NCBI RefSeq assembly: GCF_001431725.1
Contig: NZ_CP013106.1
Location: 1,488,001-1,552,000 of the forward strand
Direction: 5' to 3'
DNA from: Halomonas huangheensis
GTDB taxonomy: Bacteria > Pseudomonadota > Gammaproteobacteria > Pseudomonadales > Halomonadaceae
Length of the DNA: 64,000 bases
Shown: piece after piece, positions 8,604 through 17,300 of the stretch
How the letters are laid out: every line of letters begins with the position of its first letter
Position numbering within the stretch: position 1 is the first letter of the stretch
Translations under genes and position numbers: made by a program
The notes under the pieces: model-generated
The model's database searches: none
What the model saw: the letters and a program-made list of their open reading frames with translations, nothing else
Told to the model about the DNA's origin: nothing

Positions 8604-9517
8604 GAAGGTTCTGTTCTTTATTTGTTTTTTTTCTTTTCTTTTTATTGCTTCACGGTTGTGGGGAGCAGGAAGGAAACTCTGGGGTAAATGGTGGTGGGAA
8701 AGTTGTTGAAATGGATGTTGAGGGTTCTGTATATAATGTGAATCCTAATTCTTCAATATATGGGGATGTTTACGGGAACTCTTCAATAGATGCTGTTTTC
8801 AGTGACATGGAAAATGGTGATGCATATGCAACATATGTTATCGGGGTTCTATATTTTAATGACTACCCAGAGTATGATATTGATCAAGATTTTTCTAAAG
8901 GACTAGAGCTTTTGAAAAAATCTTGGGAGATGGGAGTTGTAGATGCAGGGTACGACCTCTTCGAAGTGTATAGTCAAGGAAATGGCGTAGAAAAGAATTC
9001 GGAAATAGCTCTCTATTATCTTCAGGAGTCAGCAGAGAAAGGATACCTGAAGTCACAACGTGAGTTGGCTAGGGATTATTTTGGTCGAGGTCTATTTCAT
9101 TACTTGGACACCGACTATGAAAAAGCTAGAGAATGGTATGCTAAAGCAGCATCTCAAGGTGATCGAGAATCTGCTGTTGCTTTAGCAAAAATATATGATG
9201 AAGGGCTTGGTGTGGAAAAAAATGAAGAGACTGCATTTGAATGGGCATCAAGATCAGAGGATATGCCATATGGTGCGAATTCAATAGTTTTTAATGCGTT
9301 GGCTTATTGTTATGAAGAGGGGGTGGGGACAGATGTGGATCTCGTTAATGCATATAAATATTATGATCTTCTAGGAACGGCTGGGGGAAGTTATAAGAGT
9401 AAAATAGCGGAAAAAATGACCCCAGAGCAAATCGACCAAGCTGTACGCCTCTCTGGCGAATGGCAGAGAGAGCATAATATCTCCATGCCCAATTCCGAAG
9501 GCTATCGTTATAGGTAA
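8600..9517 (+). CDS. Sel1-repeat lipoprotein, probable immunity protein 1
   Basis: A 305-residue lipoprotein with a hydrophobic signal ending in the lipobox LLHGC (Cys near residue 20). At least three to four Sel1-like helical repeats follow (for example AREWYAKAASQGDRESAVAL, and AYCYEEGVGTD). The C-terminus contains RLSGEWQREHNISMPNSEG, which recurs in two downstream paralogs. The start codon overlaps the effector stop as ATGA, so the two are translationally coupled. Effector linkage and surface anchoring suggest an immunity protein neutralising the effector tail in the periplasm; Sel1-repeat immunity proteins are known for T6SS lipases. The gene is much richer in A+T than its neighbours, suggesting separate acquisition. 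Confidence 0.75.
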   Translation: MRRFCSLFVFFLFFLLLHGCGEQEGNSGVNGGGKVVEMDVEGSVYNVNPNSSIYGDVYGNSSIDAVFSDMENGDAYATYVIGVLYFNDYPEYDIDQDFSKGLELLKKSWEMGVVDAGYDLFEVYSQGNGVEKNSEIALYYLQESAEKGYLKSQRELARDYFGRGLFHYLDTDYEKAREWYAKAASQGDRESAVALAKIYDEGLGVEKNEETAFEWASRSEDMPYGANSIVFNALAYCYEEGVGTDVDLVNAYKYYDLLGTAGGSYKSKIAEKMTPEQIDQAVRLSGEWQREHNISMPNSEGYRYR

Positions 9518-9783
9518 AATAGACAGCCATGAACTGGCATCCATCATCGCTGGAATGTGTTGTTGTTCAGCGGTGATGGAACGGGCTTGACCATAACTAC
9601 CTGATAAAAAGCTGTATTTTCGACTCAACTGATATATCTCTTCAATGGACTTGGCGCATAGATGCTGGATTATCAGTGCTATGCGCTGAGCTGGCGGTAG
9701 CGTTGCAGCCCAATACCTGATTCGATACTGCTCCCAGAGGGCATCACCTTCCTTTGATATAGCGCAGGGTAGACTGCTCTTCC
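9518..9783. repeat. Cassette spacer, copy 1
   Basis: About 265 bases with no recognisable forward gene. A copy with high identity lies at 11279-11529 and a shorter one at 12784-12850. It begins right after the immunity stop codon and ends where the next toxin tail begins. A minus-strand reading frame is kept open in copies 1 and 2 (peptide LPPAQRIALI shared), but it has no clear start or known match and may be coincidental or a gene remnant. Confidence 0.7.
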
Positions 9784-10353
9784 GTGGGCAACTCAGGACG
9801 AGGGCTGGGACAGATCGAGCCATTTGATGACTCCAACCACGAAGTGCGGTCACTGGATATGGTGTTTGGCGGACTGACCGTCGATTTCACCTGGCAGCCG
9901 ACTATGATGGAAGATACTCGTGCCCATGACGAAAACTCCAGTTCTGCAGATCCACAAGGGGCTGTGGTCGCTCATGGTGCCATGGATGTGATGTATTCCC
10001 TCGAGGGAAAAGTGCATGGCAAGAAAATCATGATTAATGTCACCGTACCGGATCTGGACCATATGGAACTGGGATTGACTTTAGCTACTGTAGGGAGTTT
10101 CGATAGTCGAGACTTGTTTGATTACACTTATAGAAAAGAGTCTGAAGGTGAGGGGCTAGTTCAAGATAATCACCGTGGAGGAAACGGGGACAGGCAAGGG
10201 GAGCGCGTTTCAAAGAGTGATGGGAAATACAAGATATCCATAGAAAAATATTTTTCAAATGATGTTGCTAATGAACTTGTCGTTCTCGAAGTTGTTCTTT
10301 CTCTTCTTCATGATGTGAAGAGTGATGAGTTTTCTATGAGCTTGGGTGGTTGA
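9784..10353 (+). CDS. Orphan effector C-terminal module, cassette 2
   Basis: A 189-residue frame starting at GTG, homologous to the last 190 residues of the VasX-type effector. The first 28 residues (starting GNSGRGLGQIEPFDDSNHE) are nearly identical to the parent in both protein and DNA. Downstream the two diverge strongly while keeping a common plan (TVPDLDHMELGLTL in place of TVPDLESMELDIAL). It lacks the N-terminal VasX domain and membrane segments and has no good ribosome-binding site, so it is probably not translated alone. It resembles the orphan toxin tips of Rhs and CdiA systems, which act as a reserve for recombination into the full-length gene. An immunity gene follows at once. Confidence 0.72.
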   Translation: MGNSGRGLGQIEPFDDSNHEVRSLDMVFGGLTVDFTWQPTMMEDTRAHDENSSSADPQGAVVAHGAMDVMYSLEGKVHGKKIMINVTVPDLDHMELGLTLATVGSFDSRDLFDYTYRKESEGEGLVQDNHRGGNGDRQGERVSKSDGKYKISIEKYFSNDVANELVVLEVVLSLLHDVKSDEFSMSLGG

Positions 10354-10363
10354 GGGTGGTTAT

Positions 10364-11278
10364 ATGCGTTATAAGTTAATTTTTTATATATTTCTTTTGT
10401 TCTTTGTCTATGGGTGTAATGAGAGCTCAAATGGGGATGAGCTTGATAAAGAAAATAACTCTATAGTAGAAATGTCTGTGGAAGGTAGGGTCTATGAAAA
10501 TGACCCTAAGGCAAGGGTTTATGAAGATAAGTATGGGGATTCTCCGGTTGAAGTGGTAGTTGAAGATGCTGAGGGTGGAGATCCATATGCAACATACCTC
10601 CTCGGGTATCTCCACTATGCAAATTTTCCTCGCGATGGAATTGACGTAGATGCTTCTAAATCTCGAGAGCTTTTAGAGAAAGCGTGGGGAATGGGGGTTG
10701 TGGATGCTGGATATTCACTATATATATTGTATGGTGAAGGTAAAGGAGGGGATGAAGATATTAGTCTTTCCGTTGAGTATCTCACTGCATCAGCTGAGAT
10801 GGGGTTTCTCCTTTCTCAGATTGAGTTAGCAGAAGATTACTTTGGCAGAAGTGATAGAGATTATTTGGCGACTGATTACGATCTAGCTAGAAAGTGGTTT
10901 TTAAAATCTGCTGAACAAGGGGGTAGAGGTTCAGCAATAGCGCTAGCAAAAATATATCACGAAGGACTTGGTGTTGATGTGGATGATGATGTTTCTTTTG
11001 AGTGGGTGAAGAAATCGGAAGAAATGCCTTATGGGAGCGATGCAATAGTTTTCCATGCGCTGGTTTCATGCTATGAGAATGGTATTGGAACAATGGTTGA
11101 CTTGGTGCAAGCCTACAAATACTACGACCTAATGGGAACTGCTGGCATTTCCGACAAACAGCGTTTATCGGAACAGATGTCCCCAGAGAAAATCGACCAA
11201 GCCGTACGCCTATCCGGCGAATGGCAGAGAGAACACGGTATTTCCATGCCCAATTCCCAAGGCTATCGTTATAGGTAA
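10364..11278 (+). CDS. Sel1-repeat lipoprotein, probable immunity protein 2
   Basis: A 304-residue paralog of the preceding lipoprotein with a signal peptide ending in the lipobox FVYGC and the same Sel1-repeat organisation (YDLARKWFLKSAEQGGRGS). Its centre has diverged from copy 1, while the last 35 residues (SGEWQREHGISMPNSQGYR) are nearly invariant. The ATG at 10364 is chosen because GAGGGTGG precedes it; a GTG at 10346 would add a short unlikely extension. It starts ten bases after the orphan toxin tail and is likely its partner. The gene is AT-rich until the conserved, GC-richer 3' end. Keeping it could protect against siblings that carry this tail variant. Confidence 0.72.
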   Translation: MRYKLIFYIFLLFFVYGCNESSNGDELDKENNSIVEMSVEGRVYENDPKARVYEDKYGDSPVEVVVEDAEGGDPYATYLLGYLHYANFPRDGIDVDASKSRELLEKAWGMGVVDAGYSLYILYGEGKGGDEDISLSVEYLTASAEMGFLLSQIELAEDYFGRSDRDYLATDYDLARKWFLKSAEQGGRGSAIALAKIYHEGLGVDVDDDVSFEWVKKSEEMPYGSDAIVFHALVSCYENGIGTMVDLVQAYKYYDLMGTAGISDKQRLSEQMSPEKIDQAVRLSGEWQREHGISMPNSQGYRYR

Positions 11279-11529
11279 AGTAGACAGCCTTGGACTAGAA
11301 TCCATCATCGCTGGAATGTGCCGTTGCTCAGCGGTGATGGAGTGGACTCGATCATACCTACCTAGTGAAAAGCTGTATTTTCGAATCAATTGATATACCT
11401 CTTCAATAGGCCTGGCGCATAGATACTGCATTATCAGTGCTATGCGCTGAGCTGGCGGTAGCGTTGCCACCCAATATCTGATTCGATACTGCTGCCGGAG
11501 GGCATCGCCTTCCTTTGATATAGCGGAGA
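11279..11529. repeat. Cassette spacer, copy 2
   Basis: A near-duplicate of 9518-9783, starting after the immunity stop and running to the third toxin-tail fragment. Shared segments include GCTATGCGCTGAGCTGGCGG and AAGCTGTATTTTCGA. Together with the conserved 3' end of the immunity genes it forms a homology block long enough for recombination between cassettes. Confidence 0.7.
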
Positions 11530-11882
11530 GTGGAAGGTTCAATGCCAAGAAAATCAAGATCGAAGTCACTGTGCCAGATTTGAATATTATGGAGTTGGGG
11601 CTTGAGTTGAGTGCATGAAGCGAGTTGAGGACAGTGTCTCTAATTGATGAACTCTATGAAAAATTCAATAAAAGTGGTGATTTTAAATCTTCAACGTCCG
11701 AGGAAGTTTCCGGCTCGGTGGGGTAGGTGTCGAAAGATGGTGGCGGATATAGAGTTAAAATCTATAAAATGTGTAAAATGAAAGCTTGGGTCGGTGTCGA
11801 GTTGACTGTTACTTTTGATTCGTTAGGAGTGCATGGTGGCCCCTTGATAGAGATATTTTCAATGAGGTTTAGGGATGAGTAT
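11530..11882 (+). pseudogene. Degenerate effector C-terminal module, cassette 3
   Basis: This segment enters the toxin-tail homology later than cassette 2. It begins with FNAKKIKIEVTVPDL, whose DNA is almost identical to the parent effector. The frame stops soon after at MELGLELSA. A shifted frame resumes (SLIDELYEKFNKSGDFKS), meets an in-frame TAG, then continues as VSKDGGGYRVKIYKM, matching the parent's later ISRNSEGYKLSMEK region, to the start of the third immunity gene. One frameshift and one stop mark it as a broken module. The remaining homology shows that it once was a third tail variant. Confidence 0.65.
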
Positions 11883-12783
11883 TCTTGGGAAGGTAGTTTT
11901 GATTGTTTTTGTTTTCATGACTTTTCTAGGGTGTGAGAAGGATGGTGGAGATGCATTAAATGACAGTAGTAGCTTTGTTGAAATGGAGGTGCCGGGAAAG
12001 GTTTATAATAACGATCCAAGGGCGACAGTAGAAGATGTATATGGTGATTCTTTAGTTTCCAAAATAGAGAGTGATGCAGATAACGGCGATGCATATGCGG
12101 CCATGCTATTAGGGATGCTTTATTTTTCAGAGAATTCTCGATATGAAATTTCGCCTGATCATGAAAAAGGACTGTCACTTTTGAAAAAAGCGTGGCGCTT
12201 GGGAGTTGTTGATGCAGGCTATCCTCTATTTCAAGTGTATAGCAAATGGGGTGGGGAAGAAAACCGTGAAGTTGCGATAGAGTACTTGGAGTCATCAGCA
12301 GGAATGGGGTATATAAAATCCCAAAGTGCACTGGCTGAAGACTATTTTGGCCGAGGAAGTTGGGACTTCTTTCCGACGAACTATGGACTTGCCCGAGAGT
12401 GGTATGAAAGGTCTGCATCACTAGGTGATGTGGAGTCTGGAGTTGCACTAGCTCTGATATATCATGAAGGGTTAGGTGTACAAAAGAATGATGACGTTGC
12501 TTTTAGTTGGATATCTCGAGTGGAAAATATGAGATATGGGAACGTTAGCTTGGGATTGAGCGGGCTAGCCAAAATGCATGAAGAAGGCTTTGGTACTGAC
12601 GTAGATCTCGTCCAAGCATATAAGTATTATGACCTTCGCGGTACTGCGGGAACTCCCGATAAGCAACGGTTATCTGATCAGATGTCCCCAGAGCAAATCG
12701 ACCAAGCCGTACGCCTCTCTGGCGAATGGCAGAGAGAACACGGTATTTCCATGCCAAATTCCCAAGGCTATCGTTATAGGTAA
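11875..12783 (+). CDS. Sel1-repeat lipoprotein, probable immunity protein 3
   Basis: A 302-residue third paralog with a signal ending in the lipobox TFLGC, Sel1 repeats (YGLAREWYERSASLGDVESG) and the invariant C-terminus QAVRLSGEWQREHGISMPNS. The frame is intact although its companion toxin tail is broken, as expected if the immunity function is kept under selection after the toxin is lost. It is AT-rich except for the conserved 3' end. The start at 11875 is supported by upstream GAGG and by alignment with the other two signal peptides. Confidence 0.72.
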   Translation: MSILGKVVLIVFVFMTFLGCEKDGGDALNDSSSFVEMEVPGKVYNNDPRATVEDVYGDSLVSKIESDADNGDAYAAMLLGMLYFSENSRYEISPDHEKGLSLLKKAWRLGVVDAGYPLFQVYSKWGGEENREVAIEYLESSAGMGYIKSQSALAEDYFGRGSWDFFPTNYGLAREWYERSASLGDVESGVALALIYHEGLGVQKNDDVAFSWISRVENMRYGNVSLGLSGLAKMHEEGFGTDVDLVQAYKYYDLRGTAGTPDKQRLSDQMSPEQIDQAVRLSGEWQREHGISMPNSQGYRYR

Positions 12784-12850
12784 TGTAGATAGTCTTGAAC
12801 TAGCATCCATTATCGCTGGAATGAGTTGTTGCTTCGCGGTAAAGGGGGGG
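12784..12850. repeat. Cassette spacer, truncated copy 3
   Basis: The first 65 or so bases after the third immunity gene match the start of the two longer spacers (shared ATCGCTGGAATG and neighbouring bases), then homology ends. This marks the distal boundary of the cassette array. Confidence 0.6.
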
Positions 12851-13003
12851 CGAGGTTGTTCAAGACCCTGTGTCAGATGAGGCGGCTTGGATGGATATGG
12901 CCGTCCTGGCGGTTCGGGAAATGTATCGCTGTTGTCCTGTGTTTCTCTAATGGGGTATTTCCTCCATAATGTGGGTGGAAATCTTTTTATGATAAGGAAT
13001 GTC

Positions 13004-13351
13004 ATGTCATACCAAAGCAAACTGGAAGCTGCTCATCAGGAGCTTAAAGACAAAGGCGTATGGAAGTTTACGTATGACCCTCCGATTCTTCGGATATGCA
13101 GGGGGTTAGGGATTAAGGTAATTCCCTTTCATTATCAGGGATTTGTTAAGAATACGATTATTTACTTCTTTATTATGCTTGCCATAGTCACCTGCTTCGG
13201 AATTTCTGCTGGCTTTAATGTGAGTTGGGGAACGTCGTTTTTCATCAGGATGATGATTATCGAGGGTGCTGCTGGTGCCATCTTTATGGCGTCATTTTAT
13301 TATATTCGTAAAAAGCAATTATCTCTTACGGATTGGGATGATCTTCCGTAG
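13004..13351 (+). CDS. DUF6404-like small membrane protein
   Basis: A 115-residue protein beginning MSYQSKLEAAHQELKDKGVW. A short soluble N-terminal region contains PPILRICRGLGIKVIPFHYQ, a pattern I associate with the DUF6404 family. It is followed by two hydrophobic segments (around residues 48-68 and 82-102) and a charged tail. AAGGAA lies six bases upstream of the ATG. Function is unknown. It sits just beyond the toxin-immunity array and has similar AT-rich composition, so it may be part of the same acquired island, perhaps an unrelated accessory gene. Confidence 0.65.
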   Translation: MSYQSKLEAAHQELKDKGVWKFTYDPPILRICRGLGIKVIPFHYQGFVKNTIIYFFIMLAIVTCFGISAGFNVSWGTSFFIRMMIIEGAAGAIFMASFYYIRKKQLSLTDWDDLP

Positions 13352-13482
13352 GCAATTCAACGGTTAGCGATGTTCTGAGAAAGCCGTCGAGTAGGGGAAG
13401 CGCCACGCATATTGCTCGCGGATCATCCTGCCGGGAGTTTCTCGGAGTATCTCCATGGCCAAAGGCAAAACTTGTTGCTGAA

Positions 13483-13511
13483 CCCCGAGGGCGCCTTGGG
13501 CGCCCTTGGGG
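13483..13511. terminator. Hairpin between converging genes
   Basis: A 13-bp stem, CCCCGAGGGCGCC against GGCGCCCTTGGGG, with a three-base loop and one G-T pair. No T-run follows. It lies downstream of the RND-end remnant on the minus strand and could stop transcripts from either direction. Confidence 0.55.
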
Positions 13512-13525
13512 TGGGAGTTCAACTC

Positions 13526-13599
13526 TCACTGCGCGTCAGGTGAGGTCTCCAGTTTGCGGGTGACATCTCCTGGCGAGCCGAGCGGGTATATCTCGTCAC
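13526..13599 (-). pseudogene. Remnant of an RND permease 3' end
   Basis: Immediately after the fasciclin stop codon the minus strand encodes GSPGDVTRKLETSPDAQ and a stop. The intact RND permease encoded beyond the fasciclin gene ends GSPGDVARKLERELENSPDAH. The DNA is also clearly related. There is no start codon or further RND homology, so this is a leftover C-terminal fragment. The fasciclin gene is therefore bracketed by two copies of the same gene end. Confidence 0.7.
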
Positions 13600-14163
13600 T
13601 TACATTTTCGGCAGCAGTACCGTGTCAATCACGTGAATGACGCCGTTTGACTGGTCGACATCGGGGATCTGCACGGTGGCTACATTGCCGTTTTCGTCGG
13701 TGACGAGAAGCTCGCCGTTGTCACCCAGCGATGCGCTGAGCTTGCAGCCGCCGAGCGTTGTAATCGGGTGTTCGCCGCCATCGTCGTAGATCATCTGGCC
13801 AATGGCAGGCGAATGAGCGTCCACGCCCACAACGTGGCAGGTCAGAATATTGACCAACGTGTCCTTGTTTTCCGGTTTCAAGAGGTCATCAACCGTACCA
13901 GCCGGGAGCTTTTCGAACGCTTCGTTGGTCGGCGCAAACACGGTGAACGGCCCTTCTCCCATCAGGGTGTCTGCGAGGCCTGCAGCTTGCACGGCTGCTA
14001 CAAGGGTGGTGTGGTCTGCTGAGTTCAAGGCATTCTCGACAATGTTCTTGTCCGGGAACATTTCTGCCCCCCCGACCATGGGGTTTTCGCTATTCGCGGC
14101 GAGTGCTGCAGTCGGCATTGTGGCCAGAAGGAAGCCAGCCCCTACTATGGTTGTCAGTTTCAT
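13600..14163 (-). CDS. Fasciclin-domain secreted protein
   Basis: A 187-residue exported protein with a signal peptide (MKLTTIVGAGFLLATMPTAA, likely cleaved after ALA) and one fasciclin (FAS1) domain of about 140 residues. FAS1 hallmarks are visible: TLVAAVQAAGLADTL, GPFTVFAPTNEAFEKLP, and near the end NGVIHVIDTVLLP. Such proteins are periplasmic or surface-associated and often linked to adhesion; the role here is unknown. It is flanked by direct copies of the RND permease 3' end, suggesting insertion or duplication at this spot. Confidence 0.9.
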   Translation of the reverse strand: MKLTTIVGAGFLLATMPTAALAANSENPMVGGAEMFPDKNIVENALNSADHTTLVAAVQAAGLADTLMGEGPFTVFAPTNEAFEKLPAGTVDDLLKPENKDTLVNILTCHVVGVDAHSPAIGQMIYDDGGEHPITTLGGCKLSASLGDNGELLVTDENGNVATVQIPDVDQSNGVIHVIDTVLLPKM

Positions 14164-14300
14164 GAGCTTTTCTCCACCTCGATAGGGGTTGTGGTAGTCG
14201 CAACCCGTACTTCCCAGCTACGTAGGTGGTTGGGGGAAAGTTGCAGAAGGTGGCAAAAAAACTTCATGCATCAGGTCTGGCCAATGCTTGTGGCGATATC

Positions 14301-14326
14301 GCCCCCAGCCAAATAAGGCTGGGGGC
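14301..14326 (-). terminator. Terminator hairpin of the RND operon
   Basis: GCCCCCAGCC and GGCTGGGGGC form a perfect 10-bp stem with a six-base loop, ten bases past the RND permease stop codon on the minus strand. Confidence 0.7.
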
Positions 14327-14334
14327 TCTGGCAA

Positions 14335-17300
14335 TCAATGCGCGTCCGGTGAGTTCTCCAGTTCCCTTTCCAGTTTGCGAGCCACGTCGCCGGGCGATCC
14401 GGTGCGGCGGGCGAGGATTTCGTAGGCAACGGGGACCACGAACAGGGTAAAGAAGGTCGCGGCGGCAACGCCGGTGAAGATCACTGTGCCGATGACCATG
14501 CGGGTTTCGGCACCGGCACCGCTGGACAGGATCAGCGGGATGCTGCCGGCGATGGTGGTCACTGAGGTCATCACGATCGGACGCAGGCGGGTGAGGGAGG
14601 CGCGAATCAGGGCTTCGCGGAACTCGATACCTTCATCACGCAACTGATTGGCGAACTCCACGATCAGGATACCGTTCTTGGTCGCCAGTCCTACCAGCAT
14701 CACCAGCCCCACCTGACTATAGATATTCAAGGTCTGCCCGGTGGCCCACAGGCCAAGCAGTGCGCCGCCGATCGCCAATGGAACGGTCAGCATGATCACC
14801 AGCGGGTGCACAAAGCTCTCGAACTGTGCGGCCAGTACCAGGAATACGACGACGGCGCCGAGCACCAACAGGAAGGTTGTTGCACCTGTGGATTCCCGGT
14901 AATCGCGAGCCGCGCCCTTGACGTCGGTCTGCACGCCGCTGGGCAGAATGTCGCTGACGGCCTGGTCGAGATAATCGAGCGCCTCGCCCATCGAGTAGCC
15001 ATCGGCGAGGTCTGCCTGGAGCGTGATCGCACGCAGGCGGTTGTAGCGGTTGAGCGTACTGGGGCCGGCGTAGGACTCGATATCGACAAGACTCGACAGG
15101 GGCACCAACTCGCCGGTCCTGTTCGAGCGCACGCGAACACTGTCGAGGGCTGCCGGGGTGGGGTTGGCGCCACGCTCGGCTTCGAGGATCACATCGTACT
15201 CCTCGCCCTGATCGGTGAAGCGGGTCACGGTGCGTCCGCCCAGCAGTGTCTCCAGGGTGCGGCCAATCTCGGTGACCGTTACGCCGAGATCCGCGGCGCG
15301 AGTGTAGTCGATATTGACGCTCAACTGTGGCTGGCTCTCCTCGTAGTCGCTCTCGAGGTTGATCAGTTTAGGGTTGGTCTGGCGGATATAGTCCATCAGC
15401 GCATCGCGCCAGGTCACCAACTGCTCATAGCTACCACCGCCGAGCACGAATTGCAGCCCCTGTTCACTGCCGCCGCCGAAGCCCTGAGACATGATCGGGA
15501 AGGCGGAGATGCCGGGGAGTTGGCTCAGCGACTGACGGACTTCATTCATGATCGGCCAGGCAGGGCGACGCTCCTCCCAGTCGGAAAGCCCGACGATGGC
15601 GAAACCAGAATTGAAGGTTTCGACATTGCCACGCCCCATGGGGGAGATCACCAGCACTCGCTCGACCTCACCTTTCTCGGTCAGCGGCATGATCCTGGCT
15701 TCGACCTCATCCATGTAGTCTTCCATCCATGAGAAGGTCGCGCCGGGCGGGCCGTTGACGAGCACGAAGAAGGTGCCGCGATCCTCGCGTGGGGTGTATT
15801 CCGCTGGTAGCTGCGGATACAGCCAGGCGATGCCACCGAGCATGGCGCAGAACGCGACCACCACCAGCCAGCGTAGCTTGAGTACTCTTTCCAGCAGACC
15901 GCGATAGACGCCCTGGGCGTGCTTGAGGCCGGAGTCGACCCAATGGGCGAGGCGACCTTCATGCATGCTGGGGGTCAGGATGCGCGAGGCCATCATCGGC
16001 GTCAGGGTCAGAGCGAGCAGGGTGGAGATGGCCACCGCCGTCGACAGCGTCAGCGCGAACTCGGTGAACAGTTTGCCGACATCTCCCTGTACGAAGCTCA
16101 AGGGGACGAATACCGCGACCAACACCATGCTGGTGGCAAGCACCGCGAAGGCTAGCTGGCGGGCGCCACGGTAGGCCGCAACCAGCGGTGTCTCGCCATA
16201 CAGCTGCATGCGTCGATGAATGTTCTCCAACATGATGATCGCATCATCGACCACCAGACCGATGGCCAGCACCAGCGCCAATAGCGTCAGCAGGTTGATG
16301 GAGAAGCCCAGTGCGGCGAGGCCGGCAAAGGTACCGACCAGAGTGATGGGCACGGTAATCGCGGGAATCAGCGTGGTGCGGATATTGCCGAGGAAGACGA
16401 AGATCGAGACCACCACCAGGCCGATGGCGATGATCAGCGTCGAGACCACCTCCTGGATCGACTTGGCAACGAAGGTTGAGGAGTCGTGGTTGAGCGTCAG
16501 CGTCATGCCTTCGGGAAGGCGTGGCGACACACGCTCCATCTCTGCACGCACGGCCTTGGAGAGCGCCATGACGTTGGCATTGGACTGCTTGATGATGCCC
16601 AGGCCGACCACAGTCTTGCCGTTACCGCGGAACAATGAGCGTTCCTCGACCGTGCCCAGCTCTACACGGGCGACATCGGCAAGGCGTACCAGATAGTCGT
16701 TCTCGCCGCGGTCGAGTACCAACTCGCGGAAGTCTTCCGGTGAGCTGAAGCTGCGCGGTAAGCGCACTACGAACTGCCGGTCCTGAGACTCTACCGAGCC
16801 GCCAGGTAGCTCAACGTTCTCGGCGCGCAGTACGTCCTCGACATCGCCAACCGTCAGCCCTCGCGCCGCTAACTCATCACTGTCCAGCCATACCCGCATC
16901 GCATACTCACGCGAGCCGCCCACGCGCACGCTGGAAACCCCTTCCTGTACCGAGAAGCTGTCGACCAGGTAGCGTTCGGCATAATCGGTCAGCTCGGCCG
17001 TGGTGTAGCCATCACCGGCAAGCATCAGCCACATCACCGTTTCGGAGTTGGCGTCTTCCTTGCGCACCTCGGGTGGGTCGGCTTCGTCGGGCAGGTTATC
17101 TGCGGCACCGGAAATCCGGTCGCGCACGTCATTGGCAGCAGCATCGATATCGGAGGACAGACTGAACTCGATATTGATGTTGGAACTGCCGTCCTGGCTG
17201 GTCGAGGAGATCACCTCGATACCGGCAATGCCGGCGATGCGCTCTTCCAGTACCTGGGTGATGCGAGTTTCGACGACATCAGCCGAGGCGCCGGGGTAGC

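Noticed and set aside
11210..11569. Minus-strand frame in the cassette spacer considered as a transposase fragment
   Set aside because: No transposase motif, terminal inverted repeats or target duplications could be seen; kept only as an open question.
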